Source: Alphaproteobacteria bacterium (GTDB lineage Bacteria; Pseudomonadota; Alphaproteobacteria; UBA828). Taken from it: a stretch of DNA of 9,878 bases. Every line of letters begins with the position of its first letter. Position 1 is the stretch's first letter. This document shows positions 1 to 7,252 of this stretch, in pieces. The notes beneath the pieces were generated by a model, which worked only from the letters and a program-made list of their open reading frames with translations, did not search any database and had not been told where the DNA came from. The stretch lies in contig JAPYQV010000065.1 of assembly GCA_029937205.1 (NCBI GenBank), positions 1 through 9,878 of the forward strand, in the 5' to 3' direction. The position numbers and the translations under genes were made by a program.

Positions 1-351
1 GCCTTCGGCTGGGCCATGCCGCAGGAGCTCGACGATATGCTCTCCATGGCTCTCAGGGTAAACGACTTTCTCTCCGGCCTGTTTTATGGTGTCGGCATCC
101 GCCTGGTGGATTTCAAGCTGGAATTCGGCCGCCTGTGGCAGGGCGAGGAATTGCGCATCGTGCTGGCCGACGAGATCAGCCCCGATTCCTGCCGCCTTTG
201 GGATCTCGAGACCGATGAGCGGCTCGACCGGGACCGTGCGCGCCTCAGCATGAGCGAGGCCGCCGAGGCCTATCAGGAAGTCGCCCGCCGCTTGGGAATT
301 TTACCCGAATCCGATGTCGTCGACATGCATGGCCGGAGCCGCGCGAATTGA
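1..351 (+). CDS. purC: Phosphoribosylaminoimidazole-succinocarboxamide synthase (SAICAR synthetase), C-terminal part
   Basis: The last 116 residues of PurC are present; the gene runs in from the left edge, so the ATP-binding N-terminal part is not visible. PurC joins CAIR and aspartate, using ATP, to give SAICAR in cytosolic de novo purine synthesis. The best evidence is the family's C-terminal block: a helix with A-L-R-V-N-D-F-L, then [13 protein letters not shown] (about residues 38-50 of the fragment), followed by the [14 protein letters not shown] stretch that closes the active site. The frame is open from base 1, so the ATG at 16 is an internal methionine, not a start. purS begins 36 bases after the stop, and purC leading into purSQL is usual in Alphaproteobacteria. 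Confidence 0.95.
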   Translation, partial: AFGWAMPQELDDMLSMALRVNDFLSGLFYGVGIRLVDFKLEFGRLWQGEELRIVLADEISPDSCRLWDLETDERLDRDRARLSMSEAAEAYQEVARRLGILPESDVVDMHGRSRAN

Positions 352-387
352 TCCCCATTTTGCCGTTCGTTGGTCTATAAGAAAAAA

Positions 388-630
388 ATGAAAGCCCGAA
401 TCCACATTACCCTTAAATCTGGCGTTCTCGACCCGCAAGGCAAAGCCATCCAAACCTCGCTCGGTGCGCTCGGCTTTGGCGGTGTGGACAATGTGCGCCA
501 GGGCAAATTCATCGAACTCGACATCGCTGCTGATACCGAATCGGAGGCGCGCACGCGCCTCAAAGAAATGTGCGAACAGCTTCTCGCCAACACGGTGATC
601 GAGAATTACACCATCGATCTGGAGGCATGA
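388..630 (+). CDS. purS: Phosphoribosylformylglycinamidine synthase, PurS subunit
   Basis: An 80-residue protein of normal PurS length. PurS is the small structural subunit that bridges PurQ and PurL, so that ammonia made by PurQ reaches the FGAR-amidating site of PurL. Family features are the opening beta strand K-A-R-I-H-I-T-L-K, the [10 protein letters not shown] turn-helix, the G-V-D-N-V-R-Q-G-K strand and the final I-E-N-Y-T-I-D strand. I chose the ATG at 388 because PurS proteins begin directly at this first strand; an in-frame TTG at 370 would add six residues (M-V-Y-K-K-K) that the family lacks. No Shine-Dalgarno sequence precedes the ATG, only an A-rich run, and a TATAAG lies at 376-381. 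The stop overlaps the purQ start (ATGA), suggesting translational coupling. Confidence 0.93.
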   Translation: MKARIHITLKSGVLDPQGKAIQTSLGALGFGGVDNVRQGKFIELDIAADTESEARTRLKEMCEQLLANTVIENYTIDLEA

Positions 631-1322
631 CGCTGAAAGCCGCCGTTATCGTCTTTCCCGGCTCCAATTGCGACCGTGACGTCAAGGTCGCCCTCGAGGC
701 ATCGAGCGGCGCGGAACCGGCGATGGTTTGGCACGGCGACGGCACGCTGCCGGATTGTGACCTGATCGTCCTGCCGGGCGGCTTTTCCTACGGCGATTAT
801 CTGCGCTCGGGCGCCATGGCAGCGACTTCGCCGATCATGCGTGCCGTGGTCGCGGCGGCCAAACGCGGCACCCGCCTGTTGGCGATCTGCAACGGCTTCC
901 AGATCGCCGCCGAAGCCGGCCTGTTGCCCGGCGTGCTGATGCCCAACGCATCGCTCAAATTCGTCTGCAAGGATGTGCTGCTGCGCGTCGAATCATCGGA
1001 AAGCCCGTTTACCCGCAACTACGCTGCCGGCGATGTGGTGCGCATGCCGATCGCCCACCGCGACGGAAATTATTTTGCTTCCGAGAACGAACTCGATGCC
1101 TTGGAAAACCACGACCTCGTGGCTTTCCGGTATTGCGATGCCGATGGCGCGCTTTCGCCGGCGGCCAACCCGAACGGTTCGGCGCGGAATATTGCCGGTA
1201 TATTCAATCGGGGCCGATCGGTCCTCGGCATGATGCCGCATCCCGAGCGCCTCGCCGATGCGCGCCTCGGCGGCGTAAACGGCAAGGCAATGTTTGACGG
1301 CCTGCTGGCGGCCCTGGCATGA
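627..1322 (+). CDS. purQ: Phosphoribosylformylglycinamidine synthase, glutaminase subunit PurQ
   Basis: A 231-residue class I glutamine amidotransferase. It hydrolyses glutamine and passes ammonia to PurL for conversion of FGAR to FGAM. The N-terminal [11 protein letters not shown] motif is typical of PurQ. The nucleophile is Cys88 in L-L-A-I-C-N-G-F-Q, and the other triad members are His205 and Glu207 in M-M-P-H-P-E-R. The [12 protein letters not shown] stretch (about 49-60) is the oxyanion and glutamine-binding region. The start at 627 gives the family N-terminus; an upstream ATG at 570 in this frame lies inside purS and would add 19 unrelated residues. The gene overlaps both purS and purL by four bases (ATGA), as expected for a tightly coupled complex. 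Confidence 0.97.
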   Translation: MTLKAAVIVFPGSNCDRDVKVALEASSGAEPAMVWHGDGTLPDCDLIVLPGGFSYGDYLRSGAMAATSPIMRAVVAAAKRGTRLLAICNGFQIAAEAGLLPGVLMPNASLKFVCKDVLLRVESSESPFTRNYAAGDVVRMPIAHRDGNYFASENELDALENHDLVAFRYCDADGALSPAANPNGSARNIAGIFNRGRSVLGMMPHPERLADARLGGVNGKAMFDGLLAALA

Positions 1323-3547
1323 GCACCGGGACCCCGCCTGAGACCGCGCCCGACGCCGAGACAATCGCCGCGCACGGCCTCAACGAAGAGGAATACGCGC
1401 TGATCGAGAAGCGTCTCGGCCGGGCGCCCAACATGACCGAGCTCGGCATATTTTCCGTCATGTGGAGCGAACATTGCTCCTATAAATCCTCCCGCATTTG
1501 GCTCAAGAAATTGCCGACCGAAGCGGCCTGGGTGATTTGCGGACCCGGCGAGAATGCCGGTGTGATCGATATCGGCGATGGCCAGGCGGCAATCTTCAAG
1601 ATGGAAAGCCATAACCATCCCTCTTACATCGAGCCCTATCAGGGCGCGGCGACCGGTGTCGGCGGCATTATGCGCGACATTTTCACCATGGGCGCACGGC
1701 CGATCGCCAACATGAATGCGCTCCGGTTCGGCGATCCGGCCCACCCCAAGACGCGCCATCTGGTCTCCGGCGTGGTCGCCGGGATCGGCGGCTACGGCAA
1801 TTGCATGGGCATCCCCACCATCGGCGGCGAATGCAATTTTCATTCGGCTTATGACGGTAATATTCTGGTCAACGCCATGACCGTCGGCCTTGCCGACAAG
1901 GAGCGTATATTCTATTCCGCCGCCACCGATGTCGGCCACCCGGTGGTCTATGTCGGCTCCAAGACGGGGCGCGACGGCATTCACGGTGCGACCATGGCCT
2001 CGGCCGAGTTCGATGAGGATTCAGCAGACAAACGCCCGACCGTGCAGGTCGGCGATCCGTTTACCGAGAAACTGGTGCTCGAAGCCTGCCTGGAGCTGAT
2101 GGCGACCGACGCCATTCTCGCCATTCAGGATATGGGCGCCGCCGGCCTGACCTGTTCATCGGTGGAAATGGTGAGCAAGGGCGGCACCGGGCTCGAGCTC
2201 GATCTTGACCGGGTACCGACGCGGGAAGTTGGCATGACGCCATATGAAATCATGCTCTCGGAAAGCCAGGAGCGCATGCTGATGGTGCTCGAGCCGGGCT
2301 CCGAGGACAGTGCGCGCAAAGTGTTTGAAAAATGGCAACTCGATTTCGCAATTGTCGGGCGCATTACCGATACGGGTCGCATGGTGCTGAAGAGCGGCAA
2401 TACCATCGTCGGCGACCTGCCGGTCGGCCCGCTGGTCGATGATGCGCCGATCTATGAGCGCCCCTACACTGAGCACGCTCTGCCAGCGCCTCTCCCGACG
2501 GCGGAATTGGCTTCGGCAGAGGCCCCGATGGAGGTTCTGCGCAAGCTTATGGCGTCGCCCGATCTCTGTGCCAAGCGCTGGGTGTGGGAGCAATATGATC
2601 ACATGGTCATGGCTGACACGATCGTTCGTCCCGGCGGCGATGCCGGCGTGGTGCGGGTGCATGGCAGCCAGAAAGGCCTCGCCATCAGCACCGACTGCAC
2701 GCCGCGCTATTGCGCCGCCCATCCGGAAACCGGCGGCGCCCAGGCGGTGGCGGAAACTTGGCGCAATCTCACCGCCGTCGGTGCGACGCCATTGGCGATC
2801 ACCGATTGCCTTAATTTCGGCAATCCTGAGCGGCCTGAGGTAATGGGCCAGTTTGTCGGCTGCATCAAAGGCATGGCCGAGGCCTGCCGGGCGCTCGATT
2901 ATCCCGTCGTTTCCGGCAATGTGTCGTTCTACAACGAGACCAATGGCGTGGGTATCCTGCCGACGCCGGCCATCGGCGGGGTCGGGATGATCGCTGATAT
3001 CGACCGCATGGCGCGTATTGCCTTCGCCAATGCCGGCGAGCAGATCCTGGTGATCGGCGAGACCAGGGGTCATCTCGATGCCTCGATCTTTGCTCGCGAA
3101 ATCCTCGGCCGCGAAGACGGCCCGCCGCCACCGGTCGATCTCGCCAGCGAGCGGCGCAACGGCGATTTCGTGCGCGCCCTCATCGAAGCCGGGCGCATCA
3201 CCACGTGTCACGATATTTCCGATGGCGGCCTGCTCGTCGCGGTGGCGGAAATGTGTCTCGCCGCCCTCGCCGACGGACGCGAAATCGGCGCCGCAATCGA
3301 CCTGCCGGATGCCGGTATGCCGGTCCATGGCTGGCTTTTCGGCGAGGATCAGGCGCGCTATATCATCAGCGCCGATGCGGTCTCGGCGAAGACCATAATC
3401 GAGGACGGCGGCAAAGCGAATATACCCATTAAAGTCATAGGGTTGAGCGGCGGTGCTACGTTGACACTGGGGGGGACAGATGCCATATCCCTAAGAGAAC
3501 TTCAGCGTGTCCATGAAGACTGGCTACCGAAATATATGGAAGCCTGA
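1319..3547 (+). CDS. purL: Phosphoribosylformylglycinamidine synthase, PurL large subunit (short form)
   Basis: A 742-residue short-form PurL, which works with separate PurS and PurQ, unlike the roughly 1300-residue fused enzyme of Gammaproteobacteria. It phosphorylates the FGAR amide with ATP and replaces it with ammonia. The internal duplication of the family is visible. In the first half there are W-S-E-H-C-S-Y-K (49-56), M-E-S-H-N-H-P-S (95-102), the [12 protein letters not shown] loop (109-120), K-T-G-R-D-G-I-H-G (215-223), Q-D-M-G-A-A-G-L (270-277) and S-E-S-Q-E-R-M (314-320). In the second half H-D-I-S-D-G-G (631-637) is the matching nucleotide/Mg site. Nothing is missing. The ATG lies in an ATGA overlap with purQ, and bolA starts 31 bases after the stop. 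Confidence 0.98.
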   Translation: MSTGTPPETAPDAETIAAHGLNEEEYALIEKRLGRAPNMTELGIFSVMWSEHCSYKSSRIWLKKLPTEAAWVICGPGENAGVIDIGDGQAAIFKMESHNHPSYIEPYQGAATGVGGIMRDIFTMGARPIANMNALRFGDPAHPKTRHLVSGVVAGIGGYGNCMGIPTIGGECNFHSAYDGNILVNAMTVGLADKERIFYSAATDVGHPVVYVGSKTGRDGIHGATMASAEFDEDSADKRPTVQVGDPFTEKLVLEACLELMATDAILAIQDMGAAGLTCSSVEMVSKGGTGLELDLDRVPTREVGMTPYEIMLSESQERMLMVLEPGSEDSARKVFEKWQLDFAIVGRITDTGRMVLKSGNTIVGDLPVGPLVDDAPIYERPYTEHALPAPLPTAELASAEAPMEVLRKLMASPDLCAKRWVWEQYDHMVMADTIVRPGGDAGVVRVHGSQKGLAISTDCTPRYCAAHPETGGAQAVAETWRNLTAVGATPLAITDCLNFGNPERPEVMGQFVGCIKGMAEACRALDYPVVSGNVSFYNETNGVGILPTPAIGGVGMIADIDRMARIAFANAGEQILVIGETRGHLDASIFAREILGREDGPPPPVDLASERRNGDFVRALIEAGRITTCHDISDGGLLVAVAEMCLAALADGREIGAAIDLPDAGMPVHGWLFGEDQARYIISADAVSAKTIIEDGGKANIPIKVIGLSGGATLTLGGTDAISLRELQRVHEDWLPKYMEA

Positions 3548-3578
3548 AACGGGCCGGCATACTCCGGAGACGAAACAG

Positions 3579-3818
3579 ATGGCGATGGAATCGGCTGAGA
3601 TCGTGCAATTGATCCAGGATAGCATCCCGGACGCCGAGGTTCGTATCGACGACCTGAGGGGCGATGGCGATCATTATTCGGCGCTCGTGCTGTCCGCCAG
3701 CTTCAAGGGAAAATCACGCATTCAGCAACATCAACTGGTCTATAAAGCGCTCAAAGGCCGCATGGGAGACCAACTCCATGCGTTGGCGCTCAAAACCGGA
3801 ACACCCGCAGAAACCTGA
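3579..3818 (+). CDS. bolA: BolA family protein, partner of monothiol glutaredoxin
   Basis: A 79-residue BolA-fold protein. BolA-like proteins bind a [2Fe-2S] cluster together with CGFS glutaredoxins and take part in iron-sulfur trafficking or iron sensing. Visible family features are the G-D-G-D-H-Y-S-A-L-V strand (28-37), the basic G-K-S-R-I segment (44-48) and the helix start H-Q-L-V-Y-K-A-L (51-58), where His51 matches the invariant cluster-ligand His of the family. The ATG at 3579 was chosen because GGAGA at 3566-3570 is a well-placed ribosome binding site; upstream in-frame codons overlap the end of purL and encode nothing family-like. grxD follows 67 bases later, supporting a functional pair. 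The exact BolA subgroup (BolA or IbaG-like) is not settled. The stop codon lies in a small tandem repeat. Confidence 0.92.
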   Translation: MAMESAEIVQLIQDSIPDAEVRIDDLRGDGDHYSALVLSASFKGKSRIQQHQLVYKALKGRMGDQLHALALKTGTPAET

Positions 3819-3848
3819 ATACAGAAACCTGAATACAGAAACCTGATA
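3808..3848 (+). repeat. Three-copy tandem repeat, 14-base unit, across the bolA stop
   Basis: The unit CAGAAACCTGAATA occurs at 3808-3821 and 3822-3835 without change, and a third copy at 3836-3848 has lost one A. The first copy encodes the last three codons and the TGA stop of bolA; the other two are untranslated. Each unit carries its own CCTGA. It looks like replication-slippage duplication rather than a regulatory array. Confidence 0.9.
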
Positions 3849-3885
3849 TATTTACACGGCTTGAAATAGTCCGAGGAACAAAGCA

Positions 3886-4236
3886 ATGAACACAATGCCC
3901 GACGGTCCCGTTACTCAACGCATTCGCCAGACAATCGATACCAGCGACGTCGTCCTGTTCATGAAGGGCACGCCCGTTTTTCCGCAATGCGGCTTCTCCT
4001 CAACACTGGTCCAGGTGCTCTCGCTCATGGGCGTCAAATTCAAGGGCGTCGATGTGCTCGAGGATCCGGAAGTGCGTGACGGCATCAAGAGCTTCAGCGA
4101 TTGGCCGACCATTCCCCAGCTCTATGTCAAAGGCGAGTTTATCGGCGGCTGCGATATCGTGCGCGAAATGTATGAAAACGGCGAACTGGCTGAATTCATG
4201 ACCTCACACGGTATCGACCAGCAGCCACAAGGCTGA
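3886..4236 (+). CDS. grxD: Monothiol glutaredoxin, Grx4/GrxD family
   Basis: A 116-residue monothiol glutaredoxin. Proteins of this family dimerise around a [2Fe-2S] cluster held by the active-site Cys and glutathione, pass clusters on, and form mixed dimers with BolA. The active site is C-G-F-S at 35-38, preceded by the conserved K-G-T-P (27-30) that contacts glutathione. W-P-T-I-P-Q-L-Y (about 69-76) contains the cis-proline, and F-I-G-G-C-D-I (about 81-87) is the glutathione-binding end. The ATG at 3886 follows GAGGA at 3873-3877 with ideal spacing; a second in-frame ATG three codons on is less well placed. The gene directly follows bolA, and the next gene begins two bases after the stop. 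Confidence 0.97.
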   Translation: MNTMPDGPVTQRIRQTIDTSDVVLFMKGTPVFPQCGFSSTLVQVLSLMGVKFKGVDVLEDPEVRDGIKSFSDWPTIPQLYVKGEFIGGCDIVREMYENGELAEFMTSHGIDQQPQG

Positions 4237-4238
4237 AC

Positions 4239-4622
4239 ATGGCCGAAGCGGAAGCGTTGGAGCCAGCCAGCCCCGAGACGATCCGGGAATATCACGCGCA
4301 TATCTATTATGACGCCGGCACGCGGCGCGCGGCGGCGGAGTTGCGCGCGGACCTGAGCGAACATTTCGATGTGATTCTCGGTCGCTGGCGCGACGAGCCG
4401 GTGGGCCCGCACCCGGTGGCGATGTATCAGGTCGCTTTCGAACCGGCTGTTTTCGCCGAATTTTTGCCCTGGCTGATGCTCAACCGGCGTGGTTTAACAA
4501 TTCTGGTGCACCCCGATACCGGCCATGATGTCCCTGATCACGAAGATCATCCTTTGTGGCTCGGCGAAAAGCTCGATCTCGATATCGACAAACTGCGGGA
4601 TTTTGTGAGTAAGAGCGCCTGA
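4239..4622 (+). CDS. DOPA 4,5-dioxygenase family protein
   Basis: A 127-residue protein of the DOPA 4,5-dioxygenase family, small cytosolic proteins related to an enzyme that opens the catechol ring of DOPA; most bacterial members have no proven substrate. Family hallmarks are Y-H-A-H-I-Y-Y-D (18-25, His19 and His21 as likely metal ligands), G-P-H-P (56-59), W-L-M-L-N-R-x-G-L (78-86), I-L-V-H-P-D-T-G (88-95, His91) and D-H near 100 followed by W-L-G (107-109). Length is normal. The start is only two bases after grxD, so it is almost certainly cotranscribed with bolA-grxD. Whether this reflects catechol chemistry under iron or redox control, or only convenience, cannot be told from sequence. 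No convincing terminator follows in the 149-base gap before the convergent carbonic anhydrase gene. Confidence 0.88.
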   Translation: MAEAEALEPASPETIREYHAHIYYDAGTRRAAAELRADLSEHFDVILGRWRDEPVGPHPVAMYQVAFEPAVFAEFLPWLMLNRRGLTILVHPDTGHDVPDHEDHPLWLGEKLDLDIDKLRDFVSKSA

Positions 4623-4771
4623 CGGCACAGCCGAATAACCAGATACCCTGTCACAGTAATCAGCACGACAGACCATCCCAACGGCAGCCAGCTTCGGAAG
4701 CCATAATGTGTTGCGGAATGCGCCACCGAGCGCCCAAACTTACGGGTTAAAGAAATTGGCTAATTCCATTC

Positions 4772-5590
4772 CTAATTTGAACCGATCAAAAGTCGCGCAT
4801 TGAGCGGCTGAACCGGGCGCGCATTGGGTGCGGCGGTATCTTCGAATTTCTTGATTTGCGCAGCACTCATGCTGATCGGCTCGGAAAGCACGAACCAGCG
4901 TACGCCTTCGCTGCACGGCGGCGTGGTGAGCGAGCCCTTATAGTGGTAATAGCGCCCGTCGGCCGGCAGCACCGCGCTCGCATTGACGCTCACATCCGCC
5001 ACCATCTGCGCCGCCGTCTCGTGCGCCGGGAGATGCGCCCAGGCATCGGCCAGCGCCGCATTGGCCGCCCCTTCCTCGATCATGACGCCAATTACGGCGA
5101 GCCCGCCATGGCTGTCCTGATGAACGAAATGGGCCTCCATGGGATAATGCTTGCCGCCAACCGTATGTTCGCTCGGCGCGTGAAAGTGGAACTGCAACAG
5201 GTCATATTTTTCACCCTCGACGGACATGCTGCTGCCCGGTGCGTAGTTCAGCTGAACGGTGTGGCCATTGTGGAGGATGCTGAGCGGCGTTTCCTGATAG
5301 GCATAGTCATTGCCCGAGATGCCAACGGAGAGACCTGTGGCGTCCGCCGCAATATCGATCGGCGACTGCATGCGCCCAGCCTTACAGGCGGTATAATCCG
5401 GCGATAAATCGCCCCAATGCTCCGGCCCGTCGGCGCCGTCATAGCTCCAGTGAGCGGCGGCGTGACCATCGCCTGCATCGCCATGATCTTCTTCATGATC
5501 GCCTTCACCATGGCTTTTAAGCGGCCATAGGGATAGCGCAACGATCGCGGCAACGGCGATAAGCAAAGCGAAATGATCGAGCTTTATCAT
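4772..5590 (-). CDS. Alpha-class carbonic anhydrase, exported
   Basis: A 272-residue alpha-carbonic anhydrase, which interconverts CO2 and bicarbonate, here probably in the periplasm. The N-terminus has a Lys at 3 and a hydrophobic segment at about 7-22, a signal peptide or anchor with no obvious A-x-A cleavage site. Residues 27-47 are a His/Asp/Glu-rich linker. By alignment with human CA II, the zinc ligands are His135 and His137 in Q-F-H-F-H and His154 in E-A-H-F-V-H, the gate pair is Glu141 and Thr222 (L-T-T-P-P), and the proton shuttle is His110 (N-G-H). Cys69 and Cys226 match the disulfide of bacterial members, supporting export. A purine-rich AAGGGG precedes the ATG. The family is often about 245 residues; the excess is the linker. 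It is transcribed alone, convergent with the dioxygenase-family gene. Confidence 0.96.
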   Translation of the reverse strand: MIKLDHFALLIAVAAIVALSLWPLKSHGEGDHEEDHGDAGDGHAAAHWSYDGADGPEHWGDLSPDYTACKAGRMQSPIDIAADATGLSVGISGNDYAYQETPLSILHNGHTVQLNYAPGSSMSVEGEKYDLLQFHFHAPSEHTVGGKHYPMEAHFVHQDSHGGLAVIGVMIEEGAANAALADAWAHLPAHETAAQMVADVSVNASAVLPADGRYYHYKGSLTTPPCSEGVRWFVLSEPISMSAAQIKKFEDTAAPNARPVQPLNARLLIGSN

Positions 5591-5676
5591 GGCCCCTTCC
5601 CCCTACTAGGCGAATGAAGTAACAATTCTTACCGCTTTTTGGCCGATGCACAATCGCCCAATGGAATAGACTCACG

Positions 5677-5701
5677 AAAAAGGCCGCCCCGTGGGACGGC
5701 C
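5677..5701 (-). terminator. Intrinsic terminator of rpsD
   Basis: Read on the minus strand, GGCCGUCCC pairs with GGGGCGGCC (one G-U pair, innermost pair probably open to give a small loop) and is followed at once by UUUUU at 5681-5677. It begins 28 bases after the rpsD stop, a typical place and shape for a rho-independent terminator. Confidence 0.9.
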
Positions 5702-5729
5702 CTAAATTCATTTCGGCGATGGAAGCGGA

Positions 5730-6344
5730 TCAGCGCGAGTAATACTCGACCACCAGATTGGGCTCCATCTGCGCCGGATAGGGCACGTCGGCCAATTTCG
5801 GCGTGCGCACGAAAGTACCTTCCATGCGGTCATGATTGACGTCCATATATTCTGGCACTTCACGCTCGATCGAATCGATCGCGGCCAGCACTTGCGGCAA
5901 CTCGCGCGATTTTTCCTTAAGCGTGACCACATCGCCCTCACCCACCAGATAGCTCGCGATGGTGACGCGTATGCCGTTGACGCTGACATGGCCGTGGCTC
6001 ACGAACTGGCGCGCGGCAAAAACCGTCGGCACGAATTTCATGCGGTAGACCACGGCGTCCAAACGGCGTTCCAAAATGCCAATCAGATTCTCGCCGGTAT
6101 CGCCCTTCACATGGGAGGCCAGCTCGTAATAGCGCTGAAATTGCTTTTCGGTGATATTGCCGTAATAGCAGCGCAATTTTTGCTTGGCCTGCAATTGATT
6201 GCCGAAATCGGACGGTTTGCGGCGGCGCTGGCCGTGCTGGCCGGGGCCGTATTCGCGCTTGTTGGTCGGGCTCTTGGCACGGCCCCAGAGGTTCACGCCG
6301 AGGCGGCGGCAAACCTTATATTTCGATTCAAGTCGTTTGGTCAT
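5730..6344 (-). CDS. rpsD: 30S ribosomal protein S4
   Basis: A 204-residue S4, the usual length. S4 binds the 5' domain of 16S rRNA, starts 30S assembly, and in several bacteria represses its own synthesis. The N-terminal extension [13 protein letters not shown] (4-16) is followed by Y-G-P-G-Q-H-G-Q (about 32-39) and the [11 protein letters not shown] helix. The S4 RNA-binding domain begins near L-E-R-R-L-D and includes [14 protein letters not shown]. Only one Cys lies near the N-terminus, so this is the zinc-free form. I chose the ATG at 6344 because S4 proteins begin M-x-K-R; the frame is open upstream for 13 more codons, but these fall in the leader. The nearest SD-like GGGA (6351-6348) is only three bases from the ATG. 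The gene has its own promoter and terminator. Confidence 0.98.
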   Translation of the reverse strand: MTKRLESKYKVCRRLGVNLWGRAKSPTNKREYGPGQHGQRRRKPSDFGNQLQAKQKLRCYYGNITEKQFQRYYELASHVKGDTGENLIGILERRLDAVVYRMKFVPTVFAARQFVSHGHVSVNGIRVTIASYLVGEGDVVTLKEKSRELPQVLAAIDSIEREVPEYMDVNHDRMEGTFVRTPKLADVPYPAQMEPNLVVEYYSR

Positions 6345-6364
6345 AAATCCCGCAATATGTGCGC

Positions 6365-6395
6365 AAAAAATTAGCGCGGACACCGGGGGTCCGCG
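6365..6395 (-). terminator. Hairpin plus six U in the rpsD leader (terminator or attenuator)
   Basis: On the minus strand CGCGGAC (6395-6389) pairs perfectly with GUCCGCG (6381-6375) around a seven-base loop, then CUAA and UUUUUU (6370-6365). It can end transcripts coming from trmJ. It also lies between the proposed rpsD promoter and the rpsD ATG, 20 bases from the ATG, so rpsD transcripts must cross it too. The four bases between stem and U run make it weaker than an ideal terminator. Confidence 0.7.
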
Positions 6396-6405
6396 AAGTG
6401 GCGGT

Positions 6406-6433
6406 ACTATATACCTGAAGCGTCACATGTCAA
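6406..6433 (-). promoter_or_regulatory. Sigma-70-type promoter of rpsD
   Basis: On the minus strand a perfect -35 box TTGACA (6433-6428) is followed by a 16-base spacer and a -10 box TATAGT (6411-6406, five of six consensus bases). The expected start point is the A at about 6399, giving a leader of about 55 bases. It lies between the trmJ stop and rpsD and is the clearest promoter in the window. Confidence 0.75.
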
Positions 6434-6460
6434 ACACGCTGAAGCGGCCTCTGCACCGGC

Positions 6461-7252
6461 TTATTTATCGCCCTCGCCAGGTGGCGGACGGCTCAGCGCC
6501 TTGAAGATGCCGAACAGGCTTTGGACGTCCTGCTGAGACAGCTGAATGCGCTGAAACATGTTGCGCATGTTGCGCGCCATTTTGGGCTGCATGGCCGGCG
6601 TGGGATAAAAATCTTTTTTCTTAAGTTCGTCTTCCAACATATTGAAAAAATTTATTATTTCAGACTTAGTTGCGGTCGGGCTTTGACCCGCCGCCGGCGC
6701 CTCTTGCAGCGAAATTTCGCCCCCGGCCGTGCGCCATTCATAGGAAAGGATCAGCACCGCCTGAGCCAAATTCAGCGACGAAAATGCCGGATTGAGCGGC
6801 ACTTCGATAATGGCATCGGCGAGCGAGACATCGTCATTGTCGAGGCCGCTGCGTTCCGGGCCAAACAGGATGCCGGCGCGTGCCTCGGGCCTGGCGCGGA
6901 GAGACTCCGCCGCCTGACGCGGCGTCAGGACCGGCTTGACCATCTCGCGCCCGCGCGCCGTCGTCGCATAGACGAGATCAAGCTCGCCAACCGCATCGGC
7001 GACCGTGTCGAAAATCTGCACCCCGCCGATTACCGCATCGGCACCCGAGGCGGCGTTTAGCGCCTTGACGTTGGGCCAGCCGTCGCGCGGCGCGACGATG
7101 CGCATGTCCATCAGGCCACAATTCAGCATGGCGCGCGCCGCGGTGCCGATATTCTCGCCCAATTGCGGGCGCACGAGAATGATGGCCGGCCCGCCGCTGA
7201 GCGCGAAATCCGACGCTTCGGTCTTGGCTTTGCGGCGGTCAGTTCCCGCCAT
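6461..7252 (-). CDS. trmJ: tRNA (cytidine/uridine-2'-O-)-methyltransferase, TrmJ/SpoU family
   Basis: A 263-residue SPOUT-class RNA methyltransferase. TrmJ methylates the 2'-O of the nucleotide at position 32 of the tRNA anticodon loop using S-adenosylmethionine. The three SpoU motifs are present: P-Q-L-G-E-N-I-G-T-A-A-R-A-M (29-42, with the conserved Asn and Arg), G-I-L-F-G-P-E-R-S-G-L (127-137), and V-P-L-N-P-A-F-S-S-L-N-L-A-Q-A-V (151-166), which form the knotted cofactor site. The part after about 190 is a helical tail seen in TrmJ; its F-F-N-M-L-E-x-E-L segment fits this subgroup better than TrmL or TrmH. The start overlaps the end of the upstream gene by 14 bases, indicating coupling. 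Exact tRNA target and base preference are inferred from family only. Confidence 0.9.
   Translation of the reverse strand: MAGTDRRKAKTEASDFALSGGPAIILVRPQLGENIGTAARAMLNCGLMDMRIVAPRDGWPNVKALNAASGADAVIGGVQIFDTVADAVGELDLVYATTARGREMVKPVLTPRQAAESLRARPEARAGILFGPERSGLDNDDVSLADAIIEVPLNPAFSSLNLAQAVLILSYEWRTAGGEISLQEAPAAGQSPTATKSEIINFFNMLEDELKKKDFYPTPAMQPKMARNMRNMFQRIQLSQQDVQSLFGIFKALSRPPPGEGDK

Noticed and set aside
1070..1984. A 304-codon minus-strand frame opposite purQ and purL.
   Set aside because: Shadow of two well-supported genes; no motif or ribosome binding site.
2156..3328. A 390-codon minus-strand frame opposite purL.
   Set aside because: purL is complete with all motifs on the plus strand, and the antisense product is His/Arg/Asp-rich without family signals.
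4690..4702. Small GCTTCGGAAGC inverted repeat as a terminator of the dioxygenase-family gene.
   Set aside because: The stem is only four or five pairs and no U run follows on either strand.
5591..5676. A promoter for the carbonic anhydrase gene (TTGTGC, then TAAGAA on the minus strand).
   Set aside because: Both boxes match only about half the consensus, too weak to annotate.
5832..6374. A 180-codon plus-strand frame opposite rpsD with hydrophobic stretches.
   Set aside because: rpsD is certain on the other strand; the hydrophobic stretch is the complement of S4's basic and polar codons.
6601..6665. An AT-rich patch in trmJ with runs of T and A, considered as a foreign insertion or slippage site.
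   Set aside because: It encodes the Lys/Asn/Phe-rich helix (S-E-I-I-N-F-F-N-M-L-E) expected at this place in TrmJ, so the composition follows from the protein.
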